Source: Cavia porcellus (Eukaryota; Chordata; Mammalia; Rodentia; Caviidae). Taken from it: 64,000 nucleotides of DNA. The notes beneath the pieces were generated by a model that saw nothing but the letters and a program-made list of their open reading frames with translations, was not told the DNA's origin and did no database searches. Both the position numbers and the translations under genes were made by a program. Shown here one piece after another: positions 46,727 through 57,460 of the stretch. The first letter of the stretch is position 1. Each line of letters opens with the position of its first letter. The stretch spans positions 18,851,501-18,915,500 of the forward strand of contig NW_026947507.1 in NCBI RefSeq assembly GCF_034190915.1, in the 5' to 3' direction.

Positions 46727-46965
46727 CTCTACCTTCCTCAACGGTCAGTCAGGTAGAGTTCTTCAACCCAGAAGCTTATATTATTAATGCAAGTACAGTA
46801 TAATTTCCACTTTTCCATCTGACCATTAATTAATGTAGCATTTGTTATTTTTGCCATTTCTTCCACTACAGAGTTACAACTTTTGTTAAACAGTTTTGTC
46901 ATTTCTTTCTCTAAATAGTTGTAATGTTTTGTTGGATGAGTTTCATTTTAAACAGTTTTATTTGG
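46727..46965 (+). repeat. Unclassified repeat, copy 1 (inside MaLR)
   Basis: This aligns directly with 48630-48870. Shared blocks include CAGGTAGAGTTCTTCAACCC / CAGGTAGAGTTCTTGAACCC, CAGTATAATTTCC, CATCTGACCATTA, CAACTTTTGTTAAACAGTTT and a second AAACAGTTTTATT-like end. Within it the AAACAGTTTTG motif recurs. I cannot assign the family. Confidence 0.75.
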
Positions 46966-47036
46966 GAAGTTGAGGAGAGAAGATGACAAGTTATTGCTTA
47001 AACTGGGAAATAGCAATTTAGAAAGTGCCTCAAATA

Positions 47037-47059
47037 TAAATAAATAAATAAATAAATAA
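47037..47059. repeat. (AAAT)n microsatellite
   Basis: Short ATAA tetranucleotide run immediately before an ID-like fragment. Confidence 0.9.
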
Positions 47060-47106
47060 GCAGAGGTGTAGCTCAGTGTGGAAGCTCTGAATTCAATCTC
47101 TAGTAC
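47060..47106 (+). repeat. Internally deleted ID-like SINE relic
   Basis: GCAGAGGTGTAGCTCAGTGT (A box) is followed directly by GCTCTGAATTCAATCTCTAG (B-box region), with the anticodon arm missing. Confidence 0.5.
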
Positions 47107-48150
47107 GGGGGGGTGGGGCTGAAGTGACTTAGAAACTAATAAATATTCGTTGGATGATGGGAATGATTCCTTTAAGTTATATGCTACAAAAAGCCTGTGA
47201 TACTTTTTTACAGAGTGTGAGGGGCGATTCTAATAAGGATTCAAAAGAAAAAGAAAGTCTCAACCCTTTTACAGAAAGAGTGATCCTGAACCTAAGTGAT
47301 CCTGAACAAGCCTTTGGTAGAAAGACAGACCAGTCAAGGCCCTTCTCATGAGAACTCAGACAGAAATGAGAAACACATTATTTGATAGTGAAAGAATGTC
47401 TATGCTTGCTACAATGTAGCAAAGAACTTAGATCAACTTGTTTTTTGTCTTAGTGCTTTGTGGAAGCTGCAATTTGTGAGCAATGAAATTAGATATTTAG
47501 CGGAGAAAATTTCTAAATATTGATGTAGCTTCCAGAGTACTGGCTTAGAGTAAGATGTAAGAAAAGTGAGCTGATTTAAAGATGAAATTATTCATCACAG
47601 GAGCAGTCAAATAGCAATTTGAAAAATTCTTAGTCTGTTTGCACTGGGAAAAAATGACAAAGGAGAACAAAAGTGTATACATATGACAGTTTGAGAAGGA
47701 CATGAATCATCCATCTCAACAGAAACCGTGTGTTATACATCCAGATCACTGGAAGATCATTGTCATATATATGGATCAATTGTCCAAAACAATAGAACTG
47801 ACTGTGATGGGATTCAATAGATCATCACATCTTTCCATCACAAGTCTAGAACACTAAGGTCTGCAGAGGAGGGAACCTCTAAAAAAGGTCATCTCTCCCA
47901 GGAGGAGTTTCTTCTAGCACTTCTGCCCCCCAACTGCAATGCAGTGCTTCTTAACTTATCAAGCACAGCACTGTGGAACTCAGTCAGCATTCTCTTTTCC
48001 CCAATAAAGCTCTAGAGGAAATGACAGCTAGAATAGAACAATGCCTGAGAGCACTGCAAAGCCACTCCCAAGAACCAGAGCAGAACAGTTCTCAGTGGGG
48101 CCATGGAAGCAAGCTTTGCAGCTGGAGAGCAGCTTCCCTCAGAATGAACT

Positions 48151-48365
48151 GTGTCTTTAATCTAGCTAATCACCTTAGATAACCTTCTACCTTGTGAGAA
48201 CACAGCAAGGCAGTGTCTTCTATGAAGCAGAAAATAGGTCCTCACCAAACCCTAAATCTGTTAGCACATCGATGTTGGACTCGAGCTAAAGAACTCTTAA
48301 CACATTTTTATTATTTATAAATTACTCAGTTTATAGTGGTTTCTTGTAAGAGTCTAAACAGATAA
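48151..48365 (+). mobile_element. MaLR 3' LTR (3' part)
   Basis: TTGTGAGAACACAGCAAGGC, TATGAAGCAGAAAATAGG, TCCTCACCAAACCCTAAATC, TGTTAGCAC, GATGTTGGACTC and TTATAAATTACTCAGTTTAT are standard MLT1/MST LTR 3' half blocks, in the same orientation as the 46.2-kb LTR, closing the element at about 2.1 kb. The 5' part of this LTR is decayed or deleted. Confidence 0.7.
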
Positions 48366-48629
48366 AGATAGCACTATGTACTAAATGGATAACAATCTTC
48401 CCATTATAACTTATTTAACTATTTTCTTATTAGAAATTTCAGTTATTTCTTTAGCCTTGTTAAATTTCAAACGATATACAAAAGTACCACATTGTAGATT
48501 ATTCCATATACAGCATATCTAGAAGTGAATTAGCATACTATAAGCTGTGAATCACCCCTCAGAATGTGACCCAAAGCAGATAATTAAAGGTGATTCTAAC
48601 CCATCTGCAGGAGATTGTTAGGACTGAGG

Positions 48630-48870
48630 ATTGTGAACCTCTGCCCTCTTCAGTGCTGAACCAGGTAGAGTTCTTGAACCCAGAAGCTCATGGTTATTAA
48701 TGCAAGGCCAGTATAATTTCCTCTTTTGCATCTGACCATTATTTAATACAGTGTTTTTCATTTTTGCCATTTTTCCCACTACATAGTTGCAACTTTTGTT
48801 AAACAGTTTTGCCATTTCTTTCACTAAACAGTAACAAATATTTGTCAGACAGTTTTGTTTAAACCTGTAT
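48630..48870 (+). repeat. Unclassified repeat, copy 2
   Basis: This is the direct-orientation partner of 46727-46965, lying just outside the MaLR 3' LTR. It ends with GTCAGACAGTTTTGTTTAAA near 48852. Confidence 0.75.
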
Positions 48871-49324
48871 TATTGGTGTCTCCACATTCTTCCGAGTTAT
48901 ACTCAGTTCATTCTCTCTATTTTGTACAAATATATTAAATACAAAGTTTTTGTACCTAAGAACAGGATCACTTTAAAATTTATTACAGGTACCTGAATAA
49001 AAATTATGAGCTTCTAAATGACTTTAACATTAATTTCATGACTAAAACTCTTCATATTTATTTTGGTTGGAAATTGTCCTCGACCACCCTAGATAAAATC
49101 CAAAATAACAAGGAGCCAACTGACAAGGATTTTCTTTCTTTACAGTAAAGCAAGTGTAAAAGTAGGTGATATGTGTCCACAATAGCGACTCCAATGTCAT
49201 CAACAGTCTAAATTTATTCTACCATGTTTCTCTGCTGTATTACTGTATGACTTTCTCCTCACCTTTAAATTTCCTTTTTGTCAGCTTTCTCATTACTGAA
49301 TGCAAAATCTGACCCTCACAACTT
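48871..49324. other. AT-rich DNA, nothing assigned
   Basis: No gene or named repeat is visible. Confidence 0.5.
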
Positions 49325-49545
49325 TCAGGAGGAATGGTTTAATCTAGATCATGGTTTGGGGGGATTCAGTCCACAATCCACTGGCAGCAAGGCAAGAACA
49401 TCACAGTGGGAAGGTTGTAATGAAATAAAACTGCTCAGTCCAGAGCAATCAAATGGGAAAACACAGGCCCCAAGAATGAGTGAGCGTCCTAATGTGTCTC
49501 TTGTAACCACTAGAAACACCCTGGAACATAATCTTAATCTGCCAG
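49325..49545 (-). repeat. Possible MaLR LTR fragment, antisense
   Basis: AATGGTTTAATCTAGATCAT, GGTTTGGGGGGATTCAGTCC, GGCAAGAACATCACAGTGGG and GAAATAAAACTGCTCAG resemble the antisense MaLR blocks 'ggtttattttggctcatggtttcagaggtttcagtcc' and 'aacatcatggcggaaggg...aaagctgctca'. It is diverged. Confidence 0.45.
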
Positions 49546-51150
49546 ATGTTTATTAATTGAATGAAACTGAACAGTCCGGATTATCTGCCACAAACACCTA
49601 ATAAATTACCAGTTGTGTATCTGCTACATAGACATTTGGAAGAAGAAAGAGGAAAAAGCAAAAAAGATACAACAAACAGGTAGTTGCCTTCTGGAATATT
49701 TTAGATGACTATCTTTATACCACTTCGTGTACATCTCATTGGTCAGAAACTACTTTTGTGTTCACAGCAGGTGCAATGCAGGCTGAGAAATGTAATATTT
49801 TTTGGATTCATGTACAGTAAAAATGAACTGTTGATAACTGTTACTAACAAAAAACAAGAGCATTGCTTACTAGATAAACAACTACCAGTCTAAAGTTTTT
49901 CTCTTTTGTTGGGGTAATTACATAAAGTGTCAAAAAGATATCTTCAAGAGCTCGGTAACATTTTGTGACAGTTCCCTACCACATACTCAGTAAATTTTAT
50001 ATCTTACTTATTTTCCAGATTTTGAACTAACCTTTGCAAATTATTAATTTAACATCTTCCCGCTCATATTGTGATCCCCATTATTATAGTTAAAATTCTT
50101 GATAAGTATATTTTCACTAACAATGTATTTTGTATTAAAATATAACCATATTCCATCTCTTTCTCTTAAAATCAACCTTCTCTTTAATTCATGTAATCAA
50201 ATTTTATTTATTTTTATTAATAAACTTATCTAGTCCCTTGTTAAACATTATGTAAATTATAAATTATTTCACAAATGAGGTAACTAATAAATATTTGAAT
50301 TTCATTCATAACTATATGCAAGACTAAATTAATATGATTTTGAAAGCCTTAAATTTGATTTCATAGGGCATATAACTGCTTTTCTGTTGCCTTATTTTTA
50401 CTGTTTGGAGTTTTATGTTTCTCACTTTGCTCATTGTTTGCTCTACATCTAAGACTCTCAAAAAATATGCTTGGTTTGTGTTTATTTTTTCATTGATTTT
50501 GAGGTACATATCATGATTTTACTTTTACTAGTACGTTTCATAAAAACATATACTTGACATGCATTAACTTTTATTTTTAGTGTTAATCAGTACTTTTTCT
50601 ATGGGAAAATTGGGGATAACTTTATAGGTGTGTACAACTACTCTATTAAAATGGTTTTTATGTAATAAAAGTAACAGTTTGATTAATAGAAATATTTAAC
50701 ATTTTAATTTATTTCTACTTTCTTAATTCCATAATCAAATCAAATACTTCCATAATCAAACCATATACTTTTTTGTTGTTTTCCCATATGGATGAGTGGT
50801 TATTTTAAAAAGTTCTTGCTAGATTTTCTTTTCCCTTTAAGATTTATAAATAGTATAATATTTTTAAGTTTAAAATTACAAAGGGAATGACTAGCATTTG
50901 TTTTAGGTAATTTTATTTTTACACTGAGTATTGCTTATATTAAATATATTTCTTAGGTTAGAATTTGTATCATACTGATGCACACTTGTGCATGCTGGAA
51001 GATTTTTTTGACATGTTCTATAGTTTCTTTTCAAAGCTACTATTGCATTTCTAGTTTCTTTTAACTACCTATACCAACAGAAAATGAGGCAGATGTATTC
51101 GGATGTCATAACAATATTTTTCATTAACCTATCATTTGCAATAACAGAGT
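49546..51150. other. AT-rich DNA, nothing assigned
   Basis: One of the most AT-rich stretches of the window. No gene or named repeat is visible. Confidence 0.6.
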
Positions 51151-51154
51151 TTGG

Positions 51155-51550
51155 GATCTAAAGATCATTATGTTCAGTTACATAAACCAGCCACAGAAAA
51201 ACAAGAATTGTATGATCTCACTCATAGGAGGGCCTAGAAGAGCTGATCTCCTAGAAATAAAAAACAGAATCATGGCTACCAGAGACTGAGGAGAACAGGG
51301 AGGAAGGAAAGATGGGGAAGGGTGATGAATGAGTAGAAGTTACAGTTAGACAAGAAGGCTTGGTGAGTGATGGCACAAAACAGTCACAGTAGGGTACATA
51401 TAAACAACAAGTATGTATCATGTACCTCATCAAACTAGAAGAAAAGACTCTGAATATCTTTTACTATAAAGAAATGAATATTTGGAGAGATACTTTTAAA
51501 TTTGATTTAAACATCATACAATAGATTCAGTTTGAAAAAACTGCTATATA
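51155..51550 (+). mobile_element. L1M-type LINE 3' end
   Basis: CCAGCCACAGAAAAACAAGA, TGTATGATCTCACTCATAGG, AGAATCATGGCTACCAGAGA, AGTTACAGTTAGACAAGAAG, AAAACAGTCACAGTAGGGTA and AAAGACTCTGAATATC, then AAAGAAATGAATATTTGGAG, follow the order of ancient L1 ORF2 end and 3' UTR. It is degraded and partial. Confidence 0.75.
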
Positions 51551-53946
51551 TAAAATTTCAATGTGGTATATATAATTTCTCTGTAATATATAATTTCTAC
51601 ATAATATACATAATTTCTATGGTTTTATACTAGTCAAAAATTAGTGTTTAAAGAGCTTGTCATATATAAGCATGGTAAATTTAGGTTGTCTTAGTTCAGA
51701 TGTGCTGTTTTGTGTAACTGGACTTCATCATCACTTTGCATTTTTAATTCCATTTCTTTTTACTGTTGCTGTTCTGGCATATACTGGGATCCCCAGTAGC
51801 ACGCGGTGATAGAAGTTAACGTGTGTTCTAGTACAGTGAATTATGTGAGGGGCTGACATTTCATGCAAACTATGGTACTTTGAACTAGAGATATGGGAGA
51901 ACATTTCATGGATCATATATTTGTAATTATAATGTGAAAAATGTAATTCACTTTGTCATACTATCAGCCATTAGCCAAAACTCATAGCAAGAACGCTGAA
52001 TTTTCTTCCTACTGCCTTCCAAGACAATGTTCAGAGGACAGAGAATTTAATCCAGGATATCTTGCTGGTTCCGTTTTTCAATTTATTAACATTTATTATT
52101 TTGAAAAGTAATAAATCATATAGATTGGAAGTATAGATACAAGAATCAGGTTGACATTGAAGCAGGGTATTTTTAAACTTGGTTCAAATTCTTCACTTAT
52201 AAAATAGAGAAAATAACAATTTCATGGGGTTATTTTCAGTATTAAATCTTGTATCTTAGATAAAACATTTAAAACAGCTTTTCTCATAGCCTGTAAAAGC
52301 ATCAAAAGTCTTCACAAATTAATCTAATGCTTACTCAGTGCTGTTGAGGTGATGATTGGTTATAGTCTTTATTCGTGTTCATGGGTAACTGTATACAACT
52401 AGGAAAGATTGCCAAGATAAGTAGCTAGATAAAAGTCTAAACCAGAAATAAAAATTTCCCTTTGGTTACTTCAGTGATGTAAACTAATTTCACATGCACA
52501 TGTCACTAAGTGCTGTAATTGGGGGTGGTGCAGAGAACAATTAGAATCAGGACATGGAATTTATGATATTGTTTATGATGGTCACCCACAGTTAACATAA
52601 GAAAAAGCAGGAAATCTATCAACAACACTAAAGACATAGAGGGCCTGAATGCCATTGCAATGTTCTATATGAGTCCAGATGAAAATCTTGAACCTATGAC
52701 AATGCCTCCCATGAGTCCAAATGGAGGTCTAGAGCCCACTAGAAGGACTCACACCAATCTGTTTTACAGATCTGCTCTGGGAAGGCCCAAAGATCAGCAA
52801 TGGAAGCTAGAAAGTCTATGCCAGTGGAGTAAAGGAGCTGTGCTGGTAGGTTGAGTGTTCTACACTGGACCCAAGAAGTCACACTCAAAACAAAGACCAG
52901 GGCTGTTATGAAAAGCACCACAGCCATCCTCAGCAACATGGAGGCCCCTAGCTCCTCCGACGATAAGCACATGCCAGGAAGTCAGCGTGATGAGTTCTTC
53001 CTGGAGATTAAGCAGCACATGTCTTCCCCTCCAGAGCCAGGAAGCAAGTAAGGACTAGAGCTTCTCCAGGAGAAACAATGGCTCAAAAAGTAACACGCAG
53101 GAAAACCCATGATGCCTCAATGCCTCCTTTTTCACATCTCTATTTATGCTAGCAACTTTCCTCAGGTGAAACATCTACACTCAACACCATGGTGATTTAA
53201 TTCCTCTGGTATAAAATTGACCACCAGTTTTTAATCCGTAACACCAAGAAATCAGATAATCCATTTCATGTTTTTGTTTGCTTAATACAATTCTCAAACC
53301 CGTGGTCACACTGCTTGTTCCTACCACTGGATGTAAGCAACCTGGTAAAAAACAGCCTGACTTACCTTCAGAATTTTATAAAGATTTAATTCAGTTTTTG
53401 ATGTAGTCTGCCATCTCATCAATAAAGAAATGTTTGATGAAGGAATAAGTGTTAAAATGTAATTGATTTAGTCAGGTTCCATTTTTACTTTTCTTGAGCT
53501 TAAAAATATGCAACCTAAAACTAATAAAGAGAATAATACAGTGAATTTAAATGAATTAGCTTAATTTTGGAAGGATCTAAAGCAAACGTATGAATTTCAT
53601 TTCTCTTAGAATGTACAAGAATTAAAATTAAAAGGAATAAATTCTTGGAAAACATGTTTCCTTAATTCAACAGATGGATTTTTTTTACTTTTTCTGATAA
53701 AAGAAATTAACAAAATAAATGTATACTTTAATTTTTGCATTTTCTTGCACTTTGGTTAAAGAACTTAAAGTCCCTTGTGGCCTCTTTAGATGTATTAACT
53801 ATAAAGATTTTATTTTATTATTTTCTTTTTCTTGCCAGTAGAACACATCCAACTGTGTATTTTTAGATTATAGAGATCCATTAGCTTCATTTAAATATAT
53901 TAATGGTATACAAGCGTGACTAAAATATATTTTGAATATGAAAATG
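51551..53946. other. No gene assigned; unassigned GC-richer patch at 52.6-53.1 kb
   Basis: This is mostly AT-rich. The 52620-53100 patch is less so and contains a 66-codon plus-strand frame (52851-53051) ending EIKQHMSSPPEPGSK. It has a usable ATG and stop, but no recognisable domain, splice signals that I would defend, or poly-A tail of a processed copy. I leave it as an unrecognised segment, possibly part of a retroelement or a gene fragment. Confidence 0.4.
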
Positions 53947-54014
53947 TAATTTTTTATTTTAATTTATTTTAAATTTATTTTTTTAAATTTTAAATTAAAT
54001 TTATTTTAAAATAA
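53947..54014. repeat. 68-bp pure A/T, partly self-complementary tract
   Basis: No G or C occurs from 53947 to 54014. ATTTTAAATTTA-like and TAAATTTAAAAT-like words alternate, so it can fold on itself. It has matrix-attachment-like composition, but nothing shows a function. Confidence 0.9.
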
Positions 54015-54110
54015 CACATTGGCATTAACTTCTCTCACACAATTATACCATTAATCTAGCCACTTTCTAAAATAATTATGGGAAGTCTTCTTTCATAAGT
54101 GGCCTTACAA

Positions 54111-54455
54111 AGTGTGATTAAAAAAATAGTAAATGTTTCTATGGGCCATGAAATGAAAAATCAGGCTCATAAAAATACTACCATGTGTCCTTATTTACTT
54201 ATAATTATGTGTATTCATCTGCCTTATTCACAGGGTCTAGTACTCATGTTTTGAATCCAAGACATGGAAAGCCACAACAATATAACTAGACACTCACAAA
54301 AAAGGACTTTCAGAAAGTAGCAAGAATGACAGGATAAATGTGTTTGAATCATAGGGGAGTATTTTGAAGGATATGAATGGCATGTGTCTTTTCCTGTAAC
54401 AATACTGTAATAATTTTTAAATTTAAATTTTCATTATATATTTAGATCATAACTC
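54111..54455. mobile_element. Mariner-derived DNA transposon, copy C (asymmetric)
   Basis: The left end AGTGTGATTAAAAAAATAG and the complement of the right end (GAGTTATGATCTAAATATAT, then AATTTAAATTTAAA) match the terminal inverted repeat of copies A and D. The plus-strand right arm reads as decayed transposase C-terminus around GGACTTTCAGAAAGTAGC, with a stretch resembling GEYFEG near 54355. The antisense left arm is largely missing, so this copy is shorter than the others. Confidence 0.6.
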
Positions 54456-56838
54456 ATAATATTATAACAGAGACATTTCAACCTACTCTCCCTACATACC
54501 ACCGACAAATGATTGGTACACACTAAGCTAAAAGTATTTATGCATCGTATTGTGAAATTATGATAACTTTGTTTTTGAGATTACAAAAATTTTAAAATTA
54601 CTAAAAATTAATTTCTTTATTTAGCCAAAGGCCATAAAATTAATAACTCATTATTCTTGATGTTTTCACTATATTTTTGTAATAATTTAACTCAAAATTA
54701 AATATTTTAAATTAAAATGGGAGCAAATATAAAGATTATTTTCTTCAAAAATTTAATTAGGTATGTTAGGTTAGTTATCACAGTTTATTTCAAAGCCATT
54801 ATATTTTACCTGCATTTAATTTGCCTGCCATAAGAAATATATTTTTCTTTCAAAACTAGCTTGGATAAGACTGTATTATTAAGTCTTAAATTTAATAGAA
54901 GTATTTAGTGACTTTATTTTGACTATTCAAACAAAATATAAACGAAGCCACAGGAAAGATAAATTTGTACATAAATTCATGACTAAAACATTTTCAAAGA
55001 GCTTGTTCATTTTCAATGCTATCTCACTCAAAATGAAAGAAAAATAATTATTTAAAGATACTTTAGTATTTGAAACTAGCAAGACTTTAAACAAAAGTAT
55101 TACTGCTAATGCTCGCAAGTTTAGGTGAGACAGAGCAGTCATTGGTAACAGGGATTTGCTTGATGCTATCTGTCTTGGAAATTTATTTACCAATATTTAT
55201 TAGTAGCCTGAGAAAACTAAGAATTCAGTCAGTGATTTAAATAAATATACAATAACATCAGTATAGTGTAAAATATCTAGATAATCTTAAATATCCAAGA
55301 TATTAAAGTGTTTAAACTATATTATAGATTTATTGCAGTAGAAAGTCATGTTTGTATACATAAGAGATTTAATGTCCATATTATTTGACCTATGAATCCT
55401 GCTACACATTTACTATAGTTGAAATGATGTGTAGAAAAAGATTTATATAAAATATTTATTATAGTATTATTTATGATACCTAAGAGATATTTTTAGATGC
55501 ATATGTGTATATAATATACACATCTATATAATAGAAACCAACAGTTTAGTCCATAATTTCAAAAATACTGTATTTTACTGGAAGGGAAAAGTTTACAAAG
55601 AATGATAAAATACAAGGAACAAGACAGCTTCTACAGTATTAATCAAATCTTGTATAAAAGATATATAAGTATACAGAAGCAATAAAGAAGCTCAAACAAA
55701 AATACTGTGAATTAAAACACTAAAAACCCAGTTTTATTTATTTATTCCCCACTGCATGTATTTTTCTTTTTAATTCTATGCACTTCCATGTTTTTTATGA
55801 TGAATACTGTTTTGGCCATATGTGGTGTAAATTATGCTTGGTTTGTTGAGTAAAAGAAAACTGAGCATAATGGTTTGTGTATTTTGTTTTAAAAGAATAT
55901 GAAATGTATACTTTGACAGCTGATATTAAATTGGATGGATATTAGAATTACAAAAATCATTGCAAGATGCAATCTGTTGTTTCTACATTTAGTAATAGGA
56001 ATTCTTTTGCAAAAGAATTTGTTCATTTCCTCCTATTTATTTATTTAGTCAGTCATTTGGCTTTATCAGTATGGATTCTGATAAATATTTTTAGGGGCTT
56101 ATAATCAAACAAAGTTGAAGTTTATTTTTTGATCAAATTGTTACATTTTGGCTAGAGGAGATATTTTTAGGAATAGTTCCTGAGTCTTTCTGACATGCCC
56201 TTATCCTTTGTTTAATTTCAGTTTTAACATTATTCACTTTCTGGCAATATAAGTCCATGTTGTATATGTTTTACCTCAGTACTAGAATTTGCAACTTTCC
56301 AATGAGTTACTTTTTAGTGTATAATAATATTTAACAGCCATTACCGTGGTTTTCATTGTTACTAGGGCATCACAATATATAGGAATGCTATTATAAAAAT
56401 AAAAGCAGGCAAGATACCTAAACATTAAAATTACTCTTCAAATTTTGAGAAATTTGCATTACCAAAAGATTTATTAATTCTAATTTTTAAAACAGCCATA
56501 AATTCACCTTTATCCATTTCTTGGAAAGATGGAGTTTACCCCACACAAACAACACAAGTGTGGGCTGGTTAGATTAGACTATGGAAAGATGAGCGTATGG
56601 AAAGAAAAATACAGTCTTTCAACTAGAGAAACCAGGGCGACACTTCCTGAACCAAAAGTCAAGGCTAATATCGCCAAAACTCTACCATGCTTGGTATCAG
56701 CCTTCATATGGTAATAACACCTTCTTCTATTCTTCCCCAAAATCTGTAGCTCAGTTATAACCATGAGCACATCAGGCAAGGCCCTACTGAGGAACATTAG
56801 ACAAAAAATTCTGACTCCCAGGCTTCAGAAGTGATCAA
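54456..56838. other. AT-rich DNA, nothing assigned
   Basis: Very AT-rich. No gene or named repeat is visible. Confidence 0.55.
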
Positions 56839-56839
56839 A

Positions 56840-57460
56840 GACAAGGAAAGAGAGTATCACAGAGATGTACACATACCCATGATTGTAGAAGTACAATTCA
56901 TAATAGCTAAACCTGCAAATAGCCTGCGTGTCTATCAACAGATAAATGAATAAGGAAAATGTGTTGGTTACACACAATGGAGTACTACTCCTCCAAAAAG
57001 AAGAAAAAAAACTTGAATTATTTGTATAAAAATGTACACTTTTTGAGACTATGATGTTAGATGAAGTAACACAGACATACTTCTTCAATAGCACATGGTT
57101 TCTCTCATATGAATTATATATGTCTGTATGAATGATGCATAATAGGCCAAAAAGAGAGAAAAAAAGAGACTGTGATCTAGTGTAGGCAATGCATATAAAA
57201 GTGTATTTTAATTTAGTATAATTATTTTACACGTTTCATTTGATCTTGGGCTGTTAGTGTGAGTTGCAGTCTGTATGTATGATAATTAACTGTATAAGTG
57301 CATGTAAGATAAATAAATGAGTCTGATGCTAGAAAAATAAAAATGTGGGAGGGAATGGGGAAAGGGGACTAAAGCACGTAATGAACATATACCAATTTCC
57401 TGAATGTAATCCTTAGGTCCTGCAAACATATACTAATTTAAAAAAATGAAAACAGATAAG
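56840..57460 (+). mobile_element. L1 ORF2 end and 3' UTR, degraded
   Basis: CAGAGATGTACACATACCCA, TTCATAATAGCTAAACCTGC, CTATCAACAGATAAATGAAT, CACACAATGGAGTACTACTC and GTTAGATGAAGTAACACAGA, then GGTTTCTCTCATATG, give the ORF2 C-terminal order. GGGAGGGAATGGGGAAAGGG is a typical 3' UTR element. There are many stops and the 5' part is absent. Confidence 0.78.

Larger units (their letters stand above)
46635..48150 (+). mobile_element. MaLR internal region (non-coding), interrupted by a composite insertion
   Basis: AATTGGGTACCAAGGAGTTG starts at the LTR edge and is the MaLR internal start (primer-binding site-like TTGGTACCA). CTGTAACAAACACCTAAAAC follows. After the insertion at about 46690-47118, collinear MaLR sequence resumes with GAAGTGACTTAGAAAC, GCTACAAAAAGCCTGTGATA, TTGTGAGCAATGAAATTAGA and ATATTTAGCGGAGAAAATTT. 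MaLR internal regions encode nothing intact, and this one is no exception. Confidence 0.72.
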
